64,000 nucleotides of DNA from Lachnospiraceae bacterium (lineage in GTDB: Bacteria > Bacillota > Clostridia > Lachnospirales > Lachnospiraceae), in NCBI GenBank assembly GCA_017503735.1, contig JAFVSN010000050.1:29778-93777 (forward strand), in the 5' to 3' direction. A model generated the notes under the pieces. The model was not told where the DNA came from. It did no database searches and worked only from the letters and a program-made list of their open reading frames with translations. Of the stretch, positions 31,263-39,961 are shown piece by piece. How positions within the stretch are numbered: the stretch's first letter is position 1; every line of letters starts with the position of its first letter. Made by a program: the position numbers and the translations under genes.

Positions 31263-32273
31263 CTATCCCTTCACCGCACCGGACAAGCCTTCTGCATAAT
31301 ACCGCTGGGTGAACAAAAACAGTGCCGCAATGGGAATCGCCACACAGACCGAGCCTGCCGCAAACCGGGTGTAATAATGGTACACATATTCTCTCTCCAA
31401 CATGCTCCATAGCCCGATTGCCACCGTATAATACCGGCTGTCGGCTCCGGCGATTACTCTCGCAAAGATGAAATCCAGCCACGGTGCCAAAAAAGATGTA
31501 ATAACCGTATACACGATAATCGGTTTGGAAAGCGGCACCGTAATCTTATAAAAAATCTTGAAACGGGACGCCCCGTCAATCATGGCCGCCTCATCCACAC
31601 TCTTCGGTATGGTGTCAAAAAATCCTTTCGCAATATAAAAGCCCAACCCTGTGCTTGCGGAATACACCAGCACCAACGCCACCAGCTTCATAACTCCTTC
31701 CGTCAGGTTAATTCCCTTCAAAATGTAATACACCGCAATCATGGACATGAACGCCGGAAACATACCAAGCACCAATGCCACATTCATAAAGGGCTTTCTG
31801 AGCTTAAAGCGCATCCGGGACATGGAATAGGATACCGCCAACACAAAAAAGGTTGAAATAACGCAGGTAAAAATCGACACAATCAATGTATTCACAAACC
31901 AACGCGGAAAGTTTAACACATCCGTTTCCGTAAACAATCGGGTAAAATTTGCAAAGGTAACCTCCTTTGGGAAAAAGGTAGTAAAATAAGATCCCGGTTC
32001 TCCCCGAAGAGAGGTCATCACAATCCACAGAATCGGAAACAACCAGACCACTGCCAGTACCGCAAGAAGGGCATGAAGGAGCACTGTACGAAGCTTCCTT
32101 TTCCTTCTTACGGAACCGTTCCCGGTATACCCCACAGACATTTGATGCTCCACATATTTTCCCTGTGTTGCATTACTCGAATCTTCCTCTCTCTTCTCAC
32201 ACCCCAAAGGCACCGCATTTCGGACCGAAACGTTCTGTCCGTCCTGTCCCTCCTGAATAAACCCCTTCTTCAT
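31263..32273 (-). CDS. malG: Maltodextrin ABC permease, MalG-like
   Basis: The 336-residue protein has six membrane segments from about residue 65 and the permease EAA loop DEAAMIDGASRFKIFYKITV (followed by PLSKP). The end, RYYAEGLSGAVKG, is typical of MalG. The first 60 residues are a cytoplasmic, low-complexity extension that is longer than in Escherichia coli MalG (296 residues). ATG 32273 overlaps the malF stop codon by 4 nt (ATGA). It forms the channel with MalF; the energising ATPase gene is not in the window and is probably a shared MsmX-type protein encoded elsewhere. Confidence 0.88.
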   Translation of the reverse strand: MKKGFIQEGQDGQNVSVRNAVPLGCEKREEDSSNATQGKYVEHQMSVGYTGNGSVRRKRKLRTVLLHALLAVLAVVWLFPILWIVMTSLRGEPGSYFTTFFPKEVTFANFTRLFTETDVLNFPRWFVNTLIVSIFTCVISTFFVLAVSYSMSRMRFKLRKPFMNVALVLGMFPAFMSMIAVYYILKGINLTEGVMKLVALVLVYSASTGLGFYIAKGFFDTIPKSVDEAAMIDGASRFKIFYKITVPLSKPIIVYTVITSFLAPWLDFIFARVIAGADSRYYTVAIGLWSMLEREYVYHYYTRFAAGSVCVAIPIAALFLFTQRYYAEGLSGAVKG

Positions 32274-33655
32274 TGGAAGCCCTCCTCATTTTTATAAGCT
32301 GCCGTTCTCCGGTATGCCACCAGTGAAATCACAATGGAGATTACAAAGGTCAAAATACCGATAACCGCACCGTAACAATAATCCTTATTATCAATGGTCA
32401 GCTTATACAGCCACGTAACCAACAAATCCGTCTTTCCGGCTGTTCCGCGGTAATATTCTAACGTCGCCGGAGCACCGCCGGATAACAGAAAAATAACATT
32501 GAAGTTATTGATATTATTAATAAAAGTCGTTATCAAAGTCGGTGCGGTTACAAACAGCATATACGGCAACGTAATCTTTAAGAAGGTCACTCTGGCATTG
32601 GCACCGTCCACCTTTGCCGCCTCGTAAAGCTCCGTAGGAATGTTTTGTAAAATACCCGTAGTTGTTAACAACGTATAGGGCACACCCACCCAGATATTCA
32701 CAAGAATAATGGTTACTCTCGCCCACGTAGCATCCGTAAAAAACGGCAATGCCGCATCCTGTGCAATGAGCCCCCATTCCCGCAACAGTACGTTTACCGC
32801 GCCGTTGGGCTGTAACAAAGTCCGCATGGTAAGCAACGTCACAAACTGAGGTACCGCAATGGAAAGAATAAAGCAAAACCGCCAAAAGCCCTTCCAGCGT
32901 ACCTCCTTTTTATTGATTAAGATTGCCAGCAACATCCCCAGAATGTAATTTAAAAACGTTGCAAAAATTGCCCAGGTAAAGGTCCAGCCGAGAATCGGCC
33001 AAAAGGTCTGTCCGAAAGCTCCGTCAAAATCCAACACCGTCCGGAAATTAGCAAGCCCCACCCAGGTAAACAGCTTTCCCGGTACCTGATGGTCCCTGTC
33101 GTAGTTGGTAAAGGCCATACTGATCATGAACACCAAGGGCAATATGGTAAATACCAACACACCCAACACCGGCCAAAACAAAAGAGTCCGGTGCAGTCTT
33201 CCGTTAAAATGCATCTCAATCTCTTCCCGAAACTTCGGCACCCGACGTCCTGCCCGGACAAGCTCCTCCGCATAATAGGCAGACCTTACCGCCATCCGTA
33301 AAAACAACAGAAATGCCAACGTAAGAAACACGAAAATTACGCCGGAAAGCAGAATAAGAAGGGAATTATCCCCCGGTTCGTACACAAAGATTCCCTGGGC
33401 ATCGTCCCATACTTTTTCCTGGGTTTTCGTCCCTAAGGTCGGAAGTTTCTTAAGCACCGACAGGCCGGTCCCCAAAAAATAAACGAGATAGGACAACCCC
33501 AAAAAGAGAAACAAAATTCCTTTTACAAACTGCCCTCTCCGGATATTTCCCAGACCCGGTACAAGGAGGGAGAGCTTTGTGAAAAAATCACCCTTTCCCC
33601 AAGACTCCAAAAAGCCGGCCTCTCCGATGGCTCTGAATTTTTTTGCTTTTTTCAT
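32270..33655 (-). CDS. malF: Maltodextrin ABC permease, MalF-like
   Basis: The 461-residue membrane protein has two N-terminal helices (about 35-60 and 100-120), a cytoplasmic link, then the six-helix permease core with PLVFMISMAFTNYDRDHQVP and the EAA loop YEAAKVDGANARVTFLKITL. Firmicute MalF proteins with an N-terminal extension of this type are common in maltodextrin loci. It is the middle gene of the malE-malF-malG order. A hairpin lies between malE and this gene and may keep malE mRNA levels higher. Ribosome site AAGGAGG. Confidence 0.88.
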   Translation of the reverse strand: MKKAKKFRAIGEAGFLESWGKGDFFTKLSLLVPGLGNIRRGQFVKGILFLFLGLSYLVYFLGTGLSVLKKLPTLGTKTQEKVWDDAQGIFVYEPGDNSLLILLSGVIFVFLTLAFLLFLRMAVRSAYYAEELVRAGRRVPKFREEIEMHFNGRLHRTLLFWPVLGVLVFTILPLVFMISMAFTNYDRDHQVPGKLFTWVGLANFRTVLDFDGAFGQTFWPILGWTFTWAIFATFLNYILGMLLAILINKKEVRWKGFWRFCFILSIAVPQFVTLLTMRTLLQPNGAVNVLLREWGLIAQDAALPFFTDATWARVTIILVNIWVGVPYTLLTTTGILQNIPTELYEAAKVDGANARVTFLKITLPYMLFVTAPTLITTFINNINNFNVIFLLSGGAPATLEYYRGTAGKTDLLVTWLYKLTIDNKDYCYGAVIGILTFVISIVISLVAYRRTAAYKNEEGFQ

Positions 33656-33680
33656 ACTGCCTCCTTGTTATTTATAAAAC

Positions 33681-33712
33681 CGGGCTGCCCGCAAAACCTT
33701 CCGGACAACCCG
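33681..33712 (-). other. Stem-loop between malE and malF
   Basis: On the minus strand CGGGTTGTCCG pairs with CGGGCAGCCCG (two G-U pairs), followed by GTTTTAT. Such intercistronic hairpins after a binding-protein gene commonly protect its mRNA or cause partial termination. Confidence 0.65.
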
Positions 33713-33725
33713 ATTCCTCCATCAT

Positions 33726-35078
33726 CTAAAATCCGGTTCCCGCGTTCAACGCTTCCTCCAACTGCTTGGTACGCTCTGCCGCATTTCCCTTCGTTATGGT
33801 TCCGTTATAAATTTCCTCCGCAAAGGTCTCCACAATCTTGAACCAGTTGGAAATCGCCGGAACGGTCGGCTGTACCACGGAAGTATGAAGTACTACCGCA
33901 TTTTCTGCCTCTGCAATCGGACTTTCCAACACTTCCTGAGACTCTGCAAGATTTACATTCACCGGTGTCACCCCACGGTACTCAAAACGGTCTCTCTGCA
34001 CACTTTCACTACCGAGATACAATGCCAGGGCCACTGCCGCTGCCATGTTTTCACTGCGCGGGTTCACGCCCACTGCCTTGGAACCGGTAAACTGACGCAT
34101 CACACCGGACACCCCGTTATCAAAGGTTACGGACGGAAGTGCCGCAGTCTCAAAATCATCTCCCAATGCTTCCTTAATGGCACTTGCCTTCCAAGACCCG
34201 GACACCAGAGAACCCAGCGTTCCGTTTGCCAAACGGGTAATGGAATCGTCTCCGGATTCCTTATGGAACTTCGGATTCTTCACTAAATCAACCAAAAATT
34301 CCGTAACGAATCCGAAATCTCCGATATTCGTACCGGCCGCCTCATCCGTACCGTCCGGTCCGTACAAGGTAAAACCGCCGGCATAATAAAACTGCTCAAT
34401 ATACCAACTATCAGTCAAATCCATGGCAAACGCCGCAACACCTTTGCCTAAATCCTTTTCTAGCATGGTATTTAAAGACTTCACTTCGTCCTCATCAAAC
34501 ATCTCGTCATTGTAATACAAAATCAGGGTATTCGGCGTATACGGTACTCCATACACTGCATCCTCATAAGTTACGCTTCGGAACATGGTCTCATTGTTCA
34601 TGGTCCGAATCGTCTCCAGTGCGGAACCTCCGAACTCTGCCAAAGCTCCGGCACCTACCAAAGTCGCAAGCTGATCATTGGCATACATATACACATCCGC
34701 TGCCGCATCCAAATCCTTCGTTACCACATCTCTTGCGTCACCCTCCGAGCAAACCCCGTAACGAAAAGTAATATCCCATTCCGGATGCTCGTTTGCAAAT
34801 TCTCTGCACCACTTTGCAAGAAGACCGTTCGGCAAACCCGCCTGCGGTGCCTGATCCTCTGCCGGAGACCAAACCGTAAGAGTTATCTTCTTTGCTTCAC
34901 CGGATTGACCGCCCTGGTTTCCCGACTGGCCTCCCTGGTTTCCGGACTGACCGACACCCGGTGTCGGATTTCCTCCGTCTCCGGAATCCTCGCCGCAGGC
35001 ACAAGCAGCCATGCCAAGCACCATACCGCAAAGCAGGGTTGTTGCTATTATTTTTCTAAATCCTTTCCACACTCTCAT
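33726..35078 (-). CDS. malE: Maltodextrin-binding lipoprotein, MalE-like
   Basis: The 450-residue solute-binding protein has a lipoprotein signal (MVLGMAAC, lipid Cys26), a Gly/Ser/Gln-rich spacer with the repeated word GGQSGNQ (residues about 44-60), and a type-1 sugar-binding fold starting ITLTVWSPAEDQAP. Motifs include VPYTPNTLILYYNDEMFDED and the SGSWKASAIKEALGDDF hinge region. It captures maltodextrins outside the cell and delivers them to MalFG. ATG 35078 is preceded by GAGAGGAAAAGAG. A terminator-like hairpin separates it from the upstream nitroreductase gene, so it may have its own promoter, though I see no strong one. Confidence 0.85.
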   Translation of the reverse strand: MRVWKGFRKIIATTLLCGMVLGMAACACGEDSGDGGNPTPGVGQSGNQGGQSGNQGGQSGEAKKITLTVWSPAEDQAPQAGLPNGLLAKWCREFANEHPEWDITFRYGVCSEGDARDVVTKDLDAAADVYMYANDQLATLVGAGALAEFGGSALETIRTMNNETMFRSVTYEDAVYGVPYTPNTLILYYNDEMFDEDEVKSLNTMLEKDLGKGVAAFAMDLTDSWYIEQFYYAGGFTLYGPDGTDEAAGTNIGDFGFVTEFLVDLVKNPKFHKESGDDSITRLANGTLGSLVSGSWKASAIKEALGDDFETAALPSVTFDNGVSGVMRQFTGSKAVGVNPRSENMAAAVALALYLGSESVQRDRFEYRGVTPVNVNLAESQEVLESPIAEAENAVVLHTSVVQPTVPAISNWFKIVETFAEEIYNGTITKGNAAERTKQLEEALNAGTGF

Positions 35079-35139
35079 TCTCTTTTCCTCTCATTTCTGT
35101 GAACCAATTCTTTTCACTCTCCGGTGTATCCCTTCAAAC

Positions 35140-35185
35140 AAAAAGGATGGCGGCTCACACATTTATGTGTATAGCCTAACCATCC
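35140..35185 (-). terminator. Terminator after the nitroreductase gene
   Basis: On the minus strand GGATGG (35185-35180) pairs with CCATCC (35150-35145). The inner pairs GGCT/AGCC and ACACA/TGTGT extend the stem, and TTTTTGTTT follows. It may allow partial read-through into malE. Confidence 0.72.
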
Positions 35186-35217
35186 TCTAAAAAATTATAC
35201 GGATTCTGTTTTAAAAA

Positions 35218-35736
35218 CTACTCTACAAAATATACTCTGTTTTCTTTCCTTGCCATCACACCCGGATATTCTCCGTCCGCATAGCCCAGCACGCAGTTTC
35301 CGATACCTTCATATTCACCCTTAAGCCCCAGAGTCTTTAACCACTGCTTCCATTCCTCCTGCTCAAACACTTCCTTGGCACGATGAATCCAGCAGCTACC
35401 GATTCCAAGCTCATGAGCCGCCAACATGAGATTTCCCATCACAAGACTTCCGTCATAAACATAAGTGCCCTTCTTCTCCGCCAGTACCACGAGTACCACC
35501 GGCGCACCGTAAAACGGGTCGTTTTCACTTCCCATGACCTTTGCATTTGCTCCCGACATCTTATCGCGAATCTCCTTGTTTGTCACGGCAACAATGACCG
35601 GTGTCTGCAAGTTCATTCCACTGGCAGCAAAGGTACCTGCTTCTACGATTTTATCAATCGCTTCCTTTGGAATCATGTCGGATTTATATCTTCTGACACT
35701 TCTTCTGGTCTGCATTTTTTCTAATACTTCACTCAT
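35218..35736 (-). CDS. Nitroreductase family protein
   Basis: The 172-residue FMN-dependent oxidoreductase-like protein carries the family start MQTRRSVRRYKSDMIPKEAI, the FAASGMNLQTPVIVAV flavin segment, and LMLAAHELGIGSCWIHRAKE with GNCVLGYADGE near the end. Substrate unknown. ATG 35736 overlaps the malQ stop codon (TAATG), so it is translated with malQ; the genetic link to starch metabolism is probably operon economy rather than shared chemistry. Confidence 0.87.
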   Translation of the reverse strand: MSEVLEKMQTRRSVRRYKSDMIPKEAIDKIVEAGTFAASGMNLQTPVIVAVTNKEIRDKMSGANAKVMGSENDPFYGAPVVLVVLAEKKGTYVYDGSLVMGNLMLAAHELGIGSCWIHRAKEVFEQEEWKQWLKTLGLKGEYEGIGNCVLGYADGEYPGVMARKENRVYFVE

Positions 35737-37268
35737 TATTCTTCCTCCTCCGGTAACATCGGATTCGTGTTCTGTCTGCGATACATCCAAGCCATGGTCC
35801 GGTACTTCTGAACATCAATCTTTTCATACTGATCCTTCTTCATACGCCACTGCCAGTTGCTGCCCATGGTGGACGGGAAGTTCATACGTGCTTCATTGCC
35901 CAGACCTAATAAATCCTGCATCTGGAAAATCGCAGTATGAAGATGGGTACGGTAAGTCGCACGAATCAACGCCTCTTCCACGGATTCCTGACGCCCGATG
36001 CCGAAATACTCACGGATACGCCCCATGTCCCAATCGGACTTTCCGGACAAATTTCCGTGAAGCGTCTCATTATCATGGGTACCGATATACGCAATGCTGT
36101 TACTTGACATATAATTATGCGGCAAATACGGGTTGTCCGGCGTACAGTCAAGGGCAAACTCCAGCACCTTCATCCCCGGATATTCGTTTGCTTCCATCAA
36201 ATCCACTACCGGTTTTGTTATTACACCAAGGTCCTCGGCAATAATCTTGCCTTCCCCTACCACTTCGTTAATCATCTTGGTCAGCTTCTCACCCGGTCCC
36301 TTTTTCCATTCCCCGGTCATAGCGGTTTCGCTCTCCGCCGGAATAGAATAATAGTTTACAATACCAATAAAGTGGTCAATACGAATCACATCATAACGGT
36401 CAGCGGAAATCGCCATACGGCGTCTCCACCAATCAAAATCCTGCTCCTCCATCACGTCCCATCGATAGAGCGGATTGCCCCAACGCTGGCCTGTTGCGGA
36501 AAACAAATCCGGCGGAACTCCCGCGATATTGATTTCTCTGCGAAGAGCGTCCAGCTCAAACAAATCGTAATGCGCCCACACATCCGATGAGTCCATTGCC
36601 ATATAAAGCGGGATGTCCCCGATAATCGCCACGCCTTTGCGCTTTGCATAGGCCCGCAAACGGTTCCACTGCTCATCAAACTTAAACTGACAGAACATAT
36701 AGTAGCCTACCTCGTCGGAAAGCTTTTGCTCCATTTTAGACAGCGCTGCTTCCTCATGACAACGGAGGGACATCTCCCACTCCTGCCACGGTTGTCCGCC
36801 TAAGGAATCCTTAATTGCCATGAAAAGGGCATAATCCCGCAACCAATACTCGTTCTTCTTACAGAATTCCTTGAATTCTTTGGTGTCCTGATGCTTACTG
36901 TTTTTATAAGCGGTATGAAGCACTTCACGACGTCCCATATAAAGAGCACCGTAATCCACTGTCTCCGGCTTCTCACCCCATTCTATCTCACTGCAGTCCT
37001 CCACGGAAAGCAATCCTTCCTCAATCAGGGTTGGAAGATCGATAAAATACGGATTGCCCGCAAAGGCAGAAAAGGATTGGTACGGACTGTCGCCGTAACC
37101 GGTTGGTCCCACCGGCAGTACCTGCCAGTAAGAAAACTCCATTTCTCTTGCAAAATCTACAAAGGCAAAGGCTTCCTTACCTAAAGTGCCGATGCCATAC
37201 GGTCCCGGAAGACTGCTGATTGGCATTAATATACCCGCGCTCCGGTTCCACTTTTTTTCTGTTGCCAT
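35736..37268 (-). CDS. malQ: 4-alpha-glucanotransferase (amylomaltase)
   Basis: This 510-residue GH77 enzyme transfers alpha-1,4-glucan segments between maltodextrins and releases glucose. Visible landmarks: SAGILMPISSLPGPYGIGTL at the start, GDSPYQSFSAFAGNPYFIDL, the nucleophile in VIRIDHFIGI, the acid/base in IIAEDLGVITKPV and the third acidic residue in YIGTHDNETLHG. Length is normal for Firmicute MalQ. It processes the sugars imported by MalEFG. The toxin gene of a TA pair ends 33 nt upstream without a terminator, so transcription from the TA promoter could enter malQ. Confidence 0.95.
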   Translation of the reverse strand: MATEKKWNRSAGILMPISSLPGPYGIGTLGKEAFAFVDFAREMEFSYWQVLPVGPTGYGDSPYQSFSAFAGNPYFIDLPTLIEEGLLSVEDCSEIEWGEKPETVDYGALYMGRREVLHTAYKNSKHQDTKEFKEFCKKNEYWLRDYALFMAIKDSLGGQPWQEWEMSLRCHEEAALSKMEQKLSDEVGYYMFCQFKFDEQWNRLRAYAKRKGVAIIGDIPLYMAMDSSDVWAHYDLFELDALRREINIAGVPPDLFSATGQRWGNPLYRWDVMEEQDFDWWRRRMAISADRYDVIRIDHFIGIVNYYSIPAESETAMTGEWKKGPGEKLTKMINEVVGEGKIIAEDLGVITKPVVDLMEANEYPGMKVLEFALDCTPDNPYLPHNYMSSNSIAYIGTHDNETLHGNLSGKSDWDMGRIREYFGIGRQESVEEALIRATYRTHLHTAIFQMQDLLGLGNEARMNFPSTMGSNWQWRMKKDQYEKIDVQKYRTMAWMYRRQNTNPMLPEEEE

Positions 37269-37301
37269 ACTAAAATCCCCTTTCGGTTCGAATTTCTTTC
37301 T

Positions 37302-37604
37302 CTAAAAAAGACTCGGTGTATATCGCACTGTGTGAATCACGACTATTTTTTCCTTCTCCCCTATTTTATATACGATTGTGTAATTCTTGATAAACAACTG
37401 CCGATAACCCTTATTTGCATATAACCCAACCTTTCGCTCTGCGCCTCGTTGTGGCATATCTTCCAAACTATAGATTGCTGACTCCAGTAATTCAATCATT
37501 CCTATAGCTGTCTCCGGCACCTTCAATTCTTGAAAAATATATGCATAAATACTGTCCAAATCACGCAAAGCCCTCGGTGAAATCTTCACCTTATACTCAC
37601 CCAA
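37302..37604 (-). CDS. RelE/ParE-family toxin
   Basis: The 100-residue protein is typical of the RelE/ParE fold: KVKISPRALRDLDSIYAYIF at the N-terminus and the C-terminal NYTIVYKIGEKEKIVVIHTV with an arginine (RYTPSLF). Family members are mRNA interferases (RelE) or gyrase inhibitors (ParE); which one this is cannot be decided here. The start is TTG 37604 with AGAGGAAG; it overlaps the antitoxin stop by 8 nt, a usual arrangement that keeps toxin synthesis coupled to antitoxin. Confidence 0.85.
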   Translation of the reverse strand: MGEYKVKISPRALRDLDSIYAYIFQELKVPETAIGMIELLESAIYSLEDMPQRGAERKVGLYANKGYRQLFIKNYTIVYKIGEKEKIVVIHTVRYTPSLF

Positions 37605-37860
37605 TATACTTCCTCTTTAATGCACTTAATGCTTCCCTCGCATCCATTAACTCTGCTCCGTTTGCAATTTCCTCTTCCGATTCCTTGATTGCCATATCAA
37701 CATTAAACGAATCCAATAAACGCTCATAGGTCTCCATGCTCATTACTACCAAATCCCCATATCCGTTCTTTGTAACAAACACCGGTTCCTGTTTTTTATG
37801 ACAACGTTCTGAAATCTCTGTTGTATTCCTTAATTCTTTAATTGGAATAATTTGCGGCAT
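37597..37860 (-). CDS. Phd/YefM-family antitoxin
   Basis: The 87-residue protein has the Phd/YefM fold pattern: MPQIIPIKELRNTTEISERC, VFVTKNGYGDLVVMSMETYE, then a flexible C-terminal tail rich in Glu and Ala that would wrap the toxin. ATG 37860 is set by AAGGGGG. Its promoter (37886-37914) contains an AGCAT/ATGCT dyad likely bound by the antitoxin. The pair lies immediately upstream of malQ. Confidence 0.87.
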   Translation of the reverse strand: MPQIIPIKELRNTTEISERCHKKQEPVFVTKNGYGDLVVMSMETYERLLDSFNVDMAIKESEEEIANGAELMDAREALSALKRKYIG

Positions 37861-37885
37861 ATTTTGCACCCCCTTTTATAACATA

Positions 37886-37914
37886 ATTATAGCATTATTA
37901 TGCTTCATTTTCAA
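37886..37914 (-). promoter_or_regulatory. Promoter and operator of the first TA pair
   Basis: On the minus strand TTGAAA (37914-37909) and TATAAT (37891-37886) are 17 nt apart. AGCAT and ATGCT arms (37891-37904) form a dyad in the spacer next to the -10 box, a probable antitoxin site. Confidence 0.78.
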
Positions 37915-37920
37915 CAAAAA

Positions 37921-37951
37921 AACTTTCAAACTTTCAAAACTTTCAAAAAAG
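37921..37951. repeat. Short direct repeats of CTTTCAAA
   Basis: ACTTTCAAA occurs three times in close succession (beginning near 37922, 37929 and 37939), just upstream of the TA promoter on the minus strand. This may be an extra regulator site or a low-complexity product of slippage. Confidence 0.55.
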
Positions 37952-37952
37952 T

Positions 37953-37982
37953 GAAAGCCTCGGCATACTTACCGAGGCTTTC
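37953..37982 (-). terminator. Terminator of the ECF sigma gene
   Basis: GAAAGCCTCGG and CCGAGGCTTTC are perfect 11-bp arms; on the minus strand CACTTTTTTG follows. Confidence 0.8.
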
Positions 37983-38007
37983 GCACAAAACCTTATTTCT
38001 GTACATC

Positions 38008-39279
38008 TTATACCACATACTCCGTAATACAATCATACCATTCCACATAGGTGACACCGTTAATTACCAGCTTATCATTTTCCGGCAGTTGCTCAGACCA
38101 CTTTTTCCCGTAGCGGTCAATAGCCCAGTCATCCCGGTTAAAACGACGCCAAAGGATGGTTCTGCCGTTTTTGTCCAGAAACTGCTCCGATACCACACCG
38201 GCATTGTAGGTTTCGATGTCCATAACACACACCGTGTCGTATTTCTTTCCTCCGATGGTCACGGTGTAGCGTCCCACAATATCCAACAAGAACTTCTTGT
38301 CCGCGCTGGTTACAACATTTCCTTCCCGCTTAATGTCACCCTTCGGGGACAAATTGGTTTCGTTTCCGCAGTTGTCCTCACCGAAGCCCCAGCAGGTCAT
38401 GAATTCGTCCCCATCCAGAAAGGTAATATAATTTCTCACATCTCCATCGGTACGCATGGTGGCAAGATACCGACAATGGGTGTCCGTAAGCTGTGCCACG
38501 AAGGTACGGTTGATGACTTCCTTTTTTTCGGAATAATGCGCCTCTCTTGCGGTCAGCTCCACCCCTTCAATACCGTGTACCTTTGCCTTTCCAGTCACCT
38601 TTAAATCATACACATGGTTACACTCACGGGACGGCATATCGTACATGCCCCAGGAAAGCTCCTCCCCCAGCTTCGGCACCAAAAACCAGCCGATGAGTTC
38701 CTCCCATTTAACTGAAAACGGTGCCTCCGCGGACTTCTCTATGGTATAATTCGGTAATACTTTCGGTAATTTCTTCATCTCTAATTCTCCTTTCACCTGC
38801 TCTGTCTGATATGGATATTGCTTCTTGAAATTCTGCTTTGCGGTATGCAGCCGGCTCTTTACGGTTCCCACCGGAATGTTCAGACGCTTCGCAATCTCTG
38901 CCTGCGGAAGTTCTTTAAAGAAGTATAAATACAAAATCTGCTTATCCCTATCCGCAAGACTGCTTAAAGTCTCCCGTACCGTATCGACTACAGTCACGCC
39001 GTGTCGCCCGTAAGAAAGCTCCTGCTCCGGAACTTCCGCAAGCGGAATCTCCAGTTCCTTTGCTTTCTTGCGAAAGTAATCGTTGCACTTATTTCTGGCA
39101 ATACTGAGAATCCATGCCTGAAAAGTCTCCTTATTTTTTAGCTGCAAAAACTTACTACAAGCGGTAATCGCCACCTCCTGAAGCATATCCTCCGCATCCG
39201 CAAGGGTGGGCAACCGGAACTTTACAAACCGTTCTACACCGGCCCTGTACTTTTGAAACAGTTGTTCAAACTCATCCAT
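38008..39279 (-). CDS. Soluble ECF sigma factor with large C-terminal domain
   Basis: The 423-residue protein has an N-terminal ECF sigma part: sigma-2 (residues about 8-75, with FRLPTLADAEDMLQEVAITA) and sigma-4 (about 105-160, DRDKQILYLYFFKELPQAEI and the recognition helix VPVGTVKSRLHTAKQNF-like segment). From about residue 172 a further 250-residue domain follows (MKKLPKVLPNYTIEKSAEAP onward, with EELSWGMYDMPSRECNHVYD). It has no hydrophobic segment, so the whole protein is probably cytoplasmic. I do not know this domain by name; similar extensions occur on Clostridia ECF factors and may act as built-in regulators. ATG 39279 has AGGAGGTGAT. An ECF-like promoter lies directly upstream, suggesting self-activation. 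It has no neighbouring anti-sigma gene. Confidence 0.8.
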   Translation of the reverse strand: MDEFEQLFQKYRAGVERFVKFRLPTLADAEDMLQEVAITACSKFLQLKNKETFQAWILSIARNKCNDYFRKKAKELEIPLAEVPEQELSYGRHGVTVVDTVRETLSSLADRDKQILYLYFFKELPQAEIAKRLNIPVGTVKSRLHTAKQNFKKQYPYQTEQVKGELEMKKLPKVLPNYTIEKSAEAPFSVKWEELIGWFLVPKLGEELSWGMYDMPSRECNHVYDLKVTGKAKVHGIEGVELTAREAHYSEKKEVINRTFVAQLTDTHCRYLATMRTDGDVRNYITFLDGDEFMTCWGFGEDNCGNETNLSPKGDIKREGNVVTSADKKFLLDIVGRYTVTIGGKKYDTVCVMDIETYNAGVVSEQFLDKNGRTILWRRFNRDDWAIDRYGKKWSEQLPENDKLVINGVTYVEWYDCITEYVV

Positions 39280-39320
39280 ATCATCACCTCCTAACATGTC
39301 ATAGTGAAATCGATTTCATA

Positions 39321-39352
39321 TTATAAGACGGAAATTATAAGTAAAAGGTTCA
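39321..39352 (-). promoter_or_regulatory. ECF-like promoter of the soluble sigma factor gene
   Basis: On the minus strand TGAACCTTTT (39352-39343) and CCGTCTTATAA (39331-39321) lie with 12 nt between the blocks, close to the ECF pattern AAC / CGTC. The AACCTTTT box is the same as in the two promoters at 14014 and 17473, while the -10 block differs. Confidence 0.6.
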
Positions 39353-39405
39353 GTATCGGGGAAAATAATCCCCTAATACAAAAAGCAAATGCCTCTGCAC
39401 GGAAA

Positions 39406-39431
39406 ACGGCCTGTCCTCTCAGACAGACCGT
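39406..39431 (-). terminator. Hairpin terminator after fliS
   Basis: ACGGCCTGTC (39406-39415) pairs with GACAGACCGT (39422-39431), with one mismatch. On the minus strand TTTT follows. The T-run is short, so termination may be partial. Confidence 0.55.
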
Positions 39432-39451
39432 GTATAACTAATCTATTCCTT

Positions 39452-39931
39452 TTACGCCATATATCCTCTCTTAGCTTCATTTACATTTACATACATCTCG
39501 TTTAACGTTCCTTTTCCATAGGTCAGTCCCGCATACACCTGCTGGGTGTTTTTCATCACCGGACCGCTGGTATCCTCTTCGCTAACTTTTTGATACCCCA
39601 CAAGGAGCTTTTCAAAAACCTCTGCCACTCCCGCAAGCAACTCCGGTTGTTTTTGCGTCTTTGCAGTAGTCAGCTCTTTATTTGCAAAAATGTATAAGCT
39701 CATTAGCTGATAAGAAAGTCCGATACTGTAGTCCAACGCCCCCATTAACTCATTGACAAACCGGCAAGCCTGAGTCAGTTCCTTTTCATAGGTTCCCATG
39801 TCGCCTTCCGCAAAGGCTTCTTTCGCGTACTCCATATCCCTTAAAATAATTTCATACATAATTACAACAAGCTCGCTGCGGGAGGCTTGCGTTACCCGCA
39901 TGGAAAAATCCTGTATAAATTCCTTCTTCAT
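39452..39931 (-). CDS. fliS: Flagellar chaperone FliS
   Basis: The 159-residue helical protein is of the FliS family, which binds the C-terminus of flagellin in the cytoplasm and prevents early polymerisation. Family pattern: SMRVTQASRSELVVIMYEII at the start, FVNELMGALDYSIGLSYQLM in the middle and LYIFANKELTTA. The C-terminal 30 residues (GPVMKNTQQVYAGLTYGKGT) are a lineage-specific extension. It starts 30 nt after the flagellin stop (ribosome site GGAGGAAG) and is in the flagellin operon. Confidence 0.88.
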   Translation of the reverse strand: MKKEFIQDFSMRVTQASRSELVVIMYEIILRDMEYAKEAFAEGDMGTYEKELTQACRFVNELMGALDYSIGLSYQLMSLYIFANKELTTAKTQKQPELLAGVAEVFEKLLVGYQKVSEEDTSGPVMKNTQQVYAGLTYGKGTLNEMYVNVNEAKRGYMA

Positions 39932-39961
39932 ACTTCTTCCTCCGTCTTACCTTATCTTTCA

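Noticed and set aside
37302-37860. Type II TA pair as a mobile or phage-derived island
   Set aside because: No integrase, repeats or attachment-like duplication flank it; it is just a two-gene cassette.
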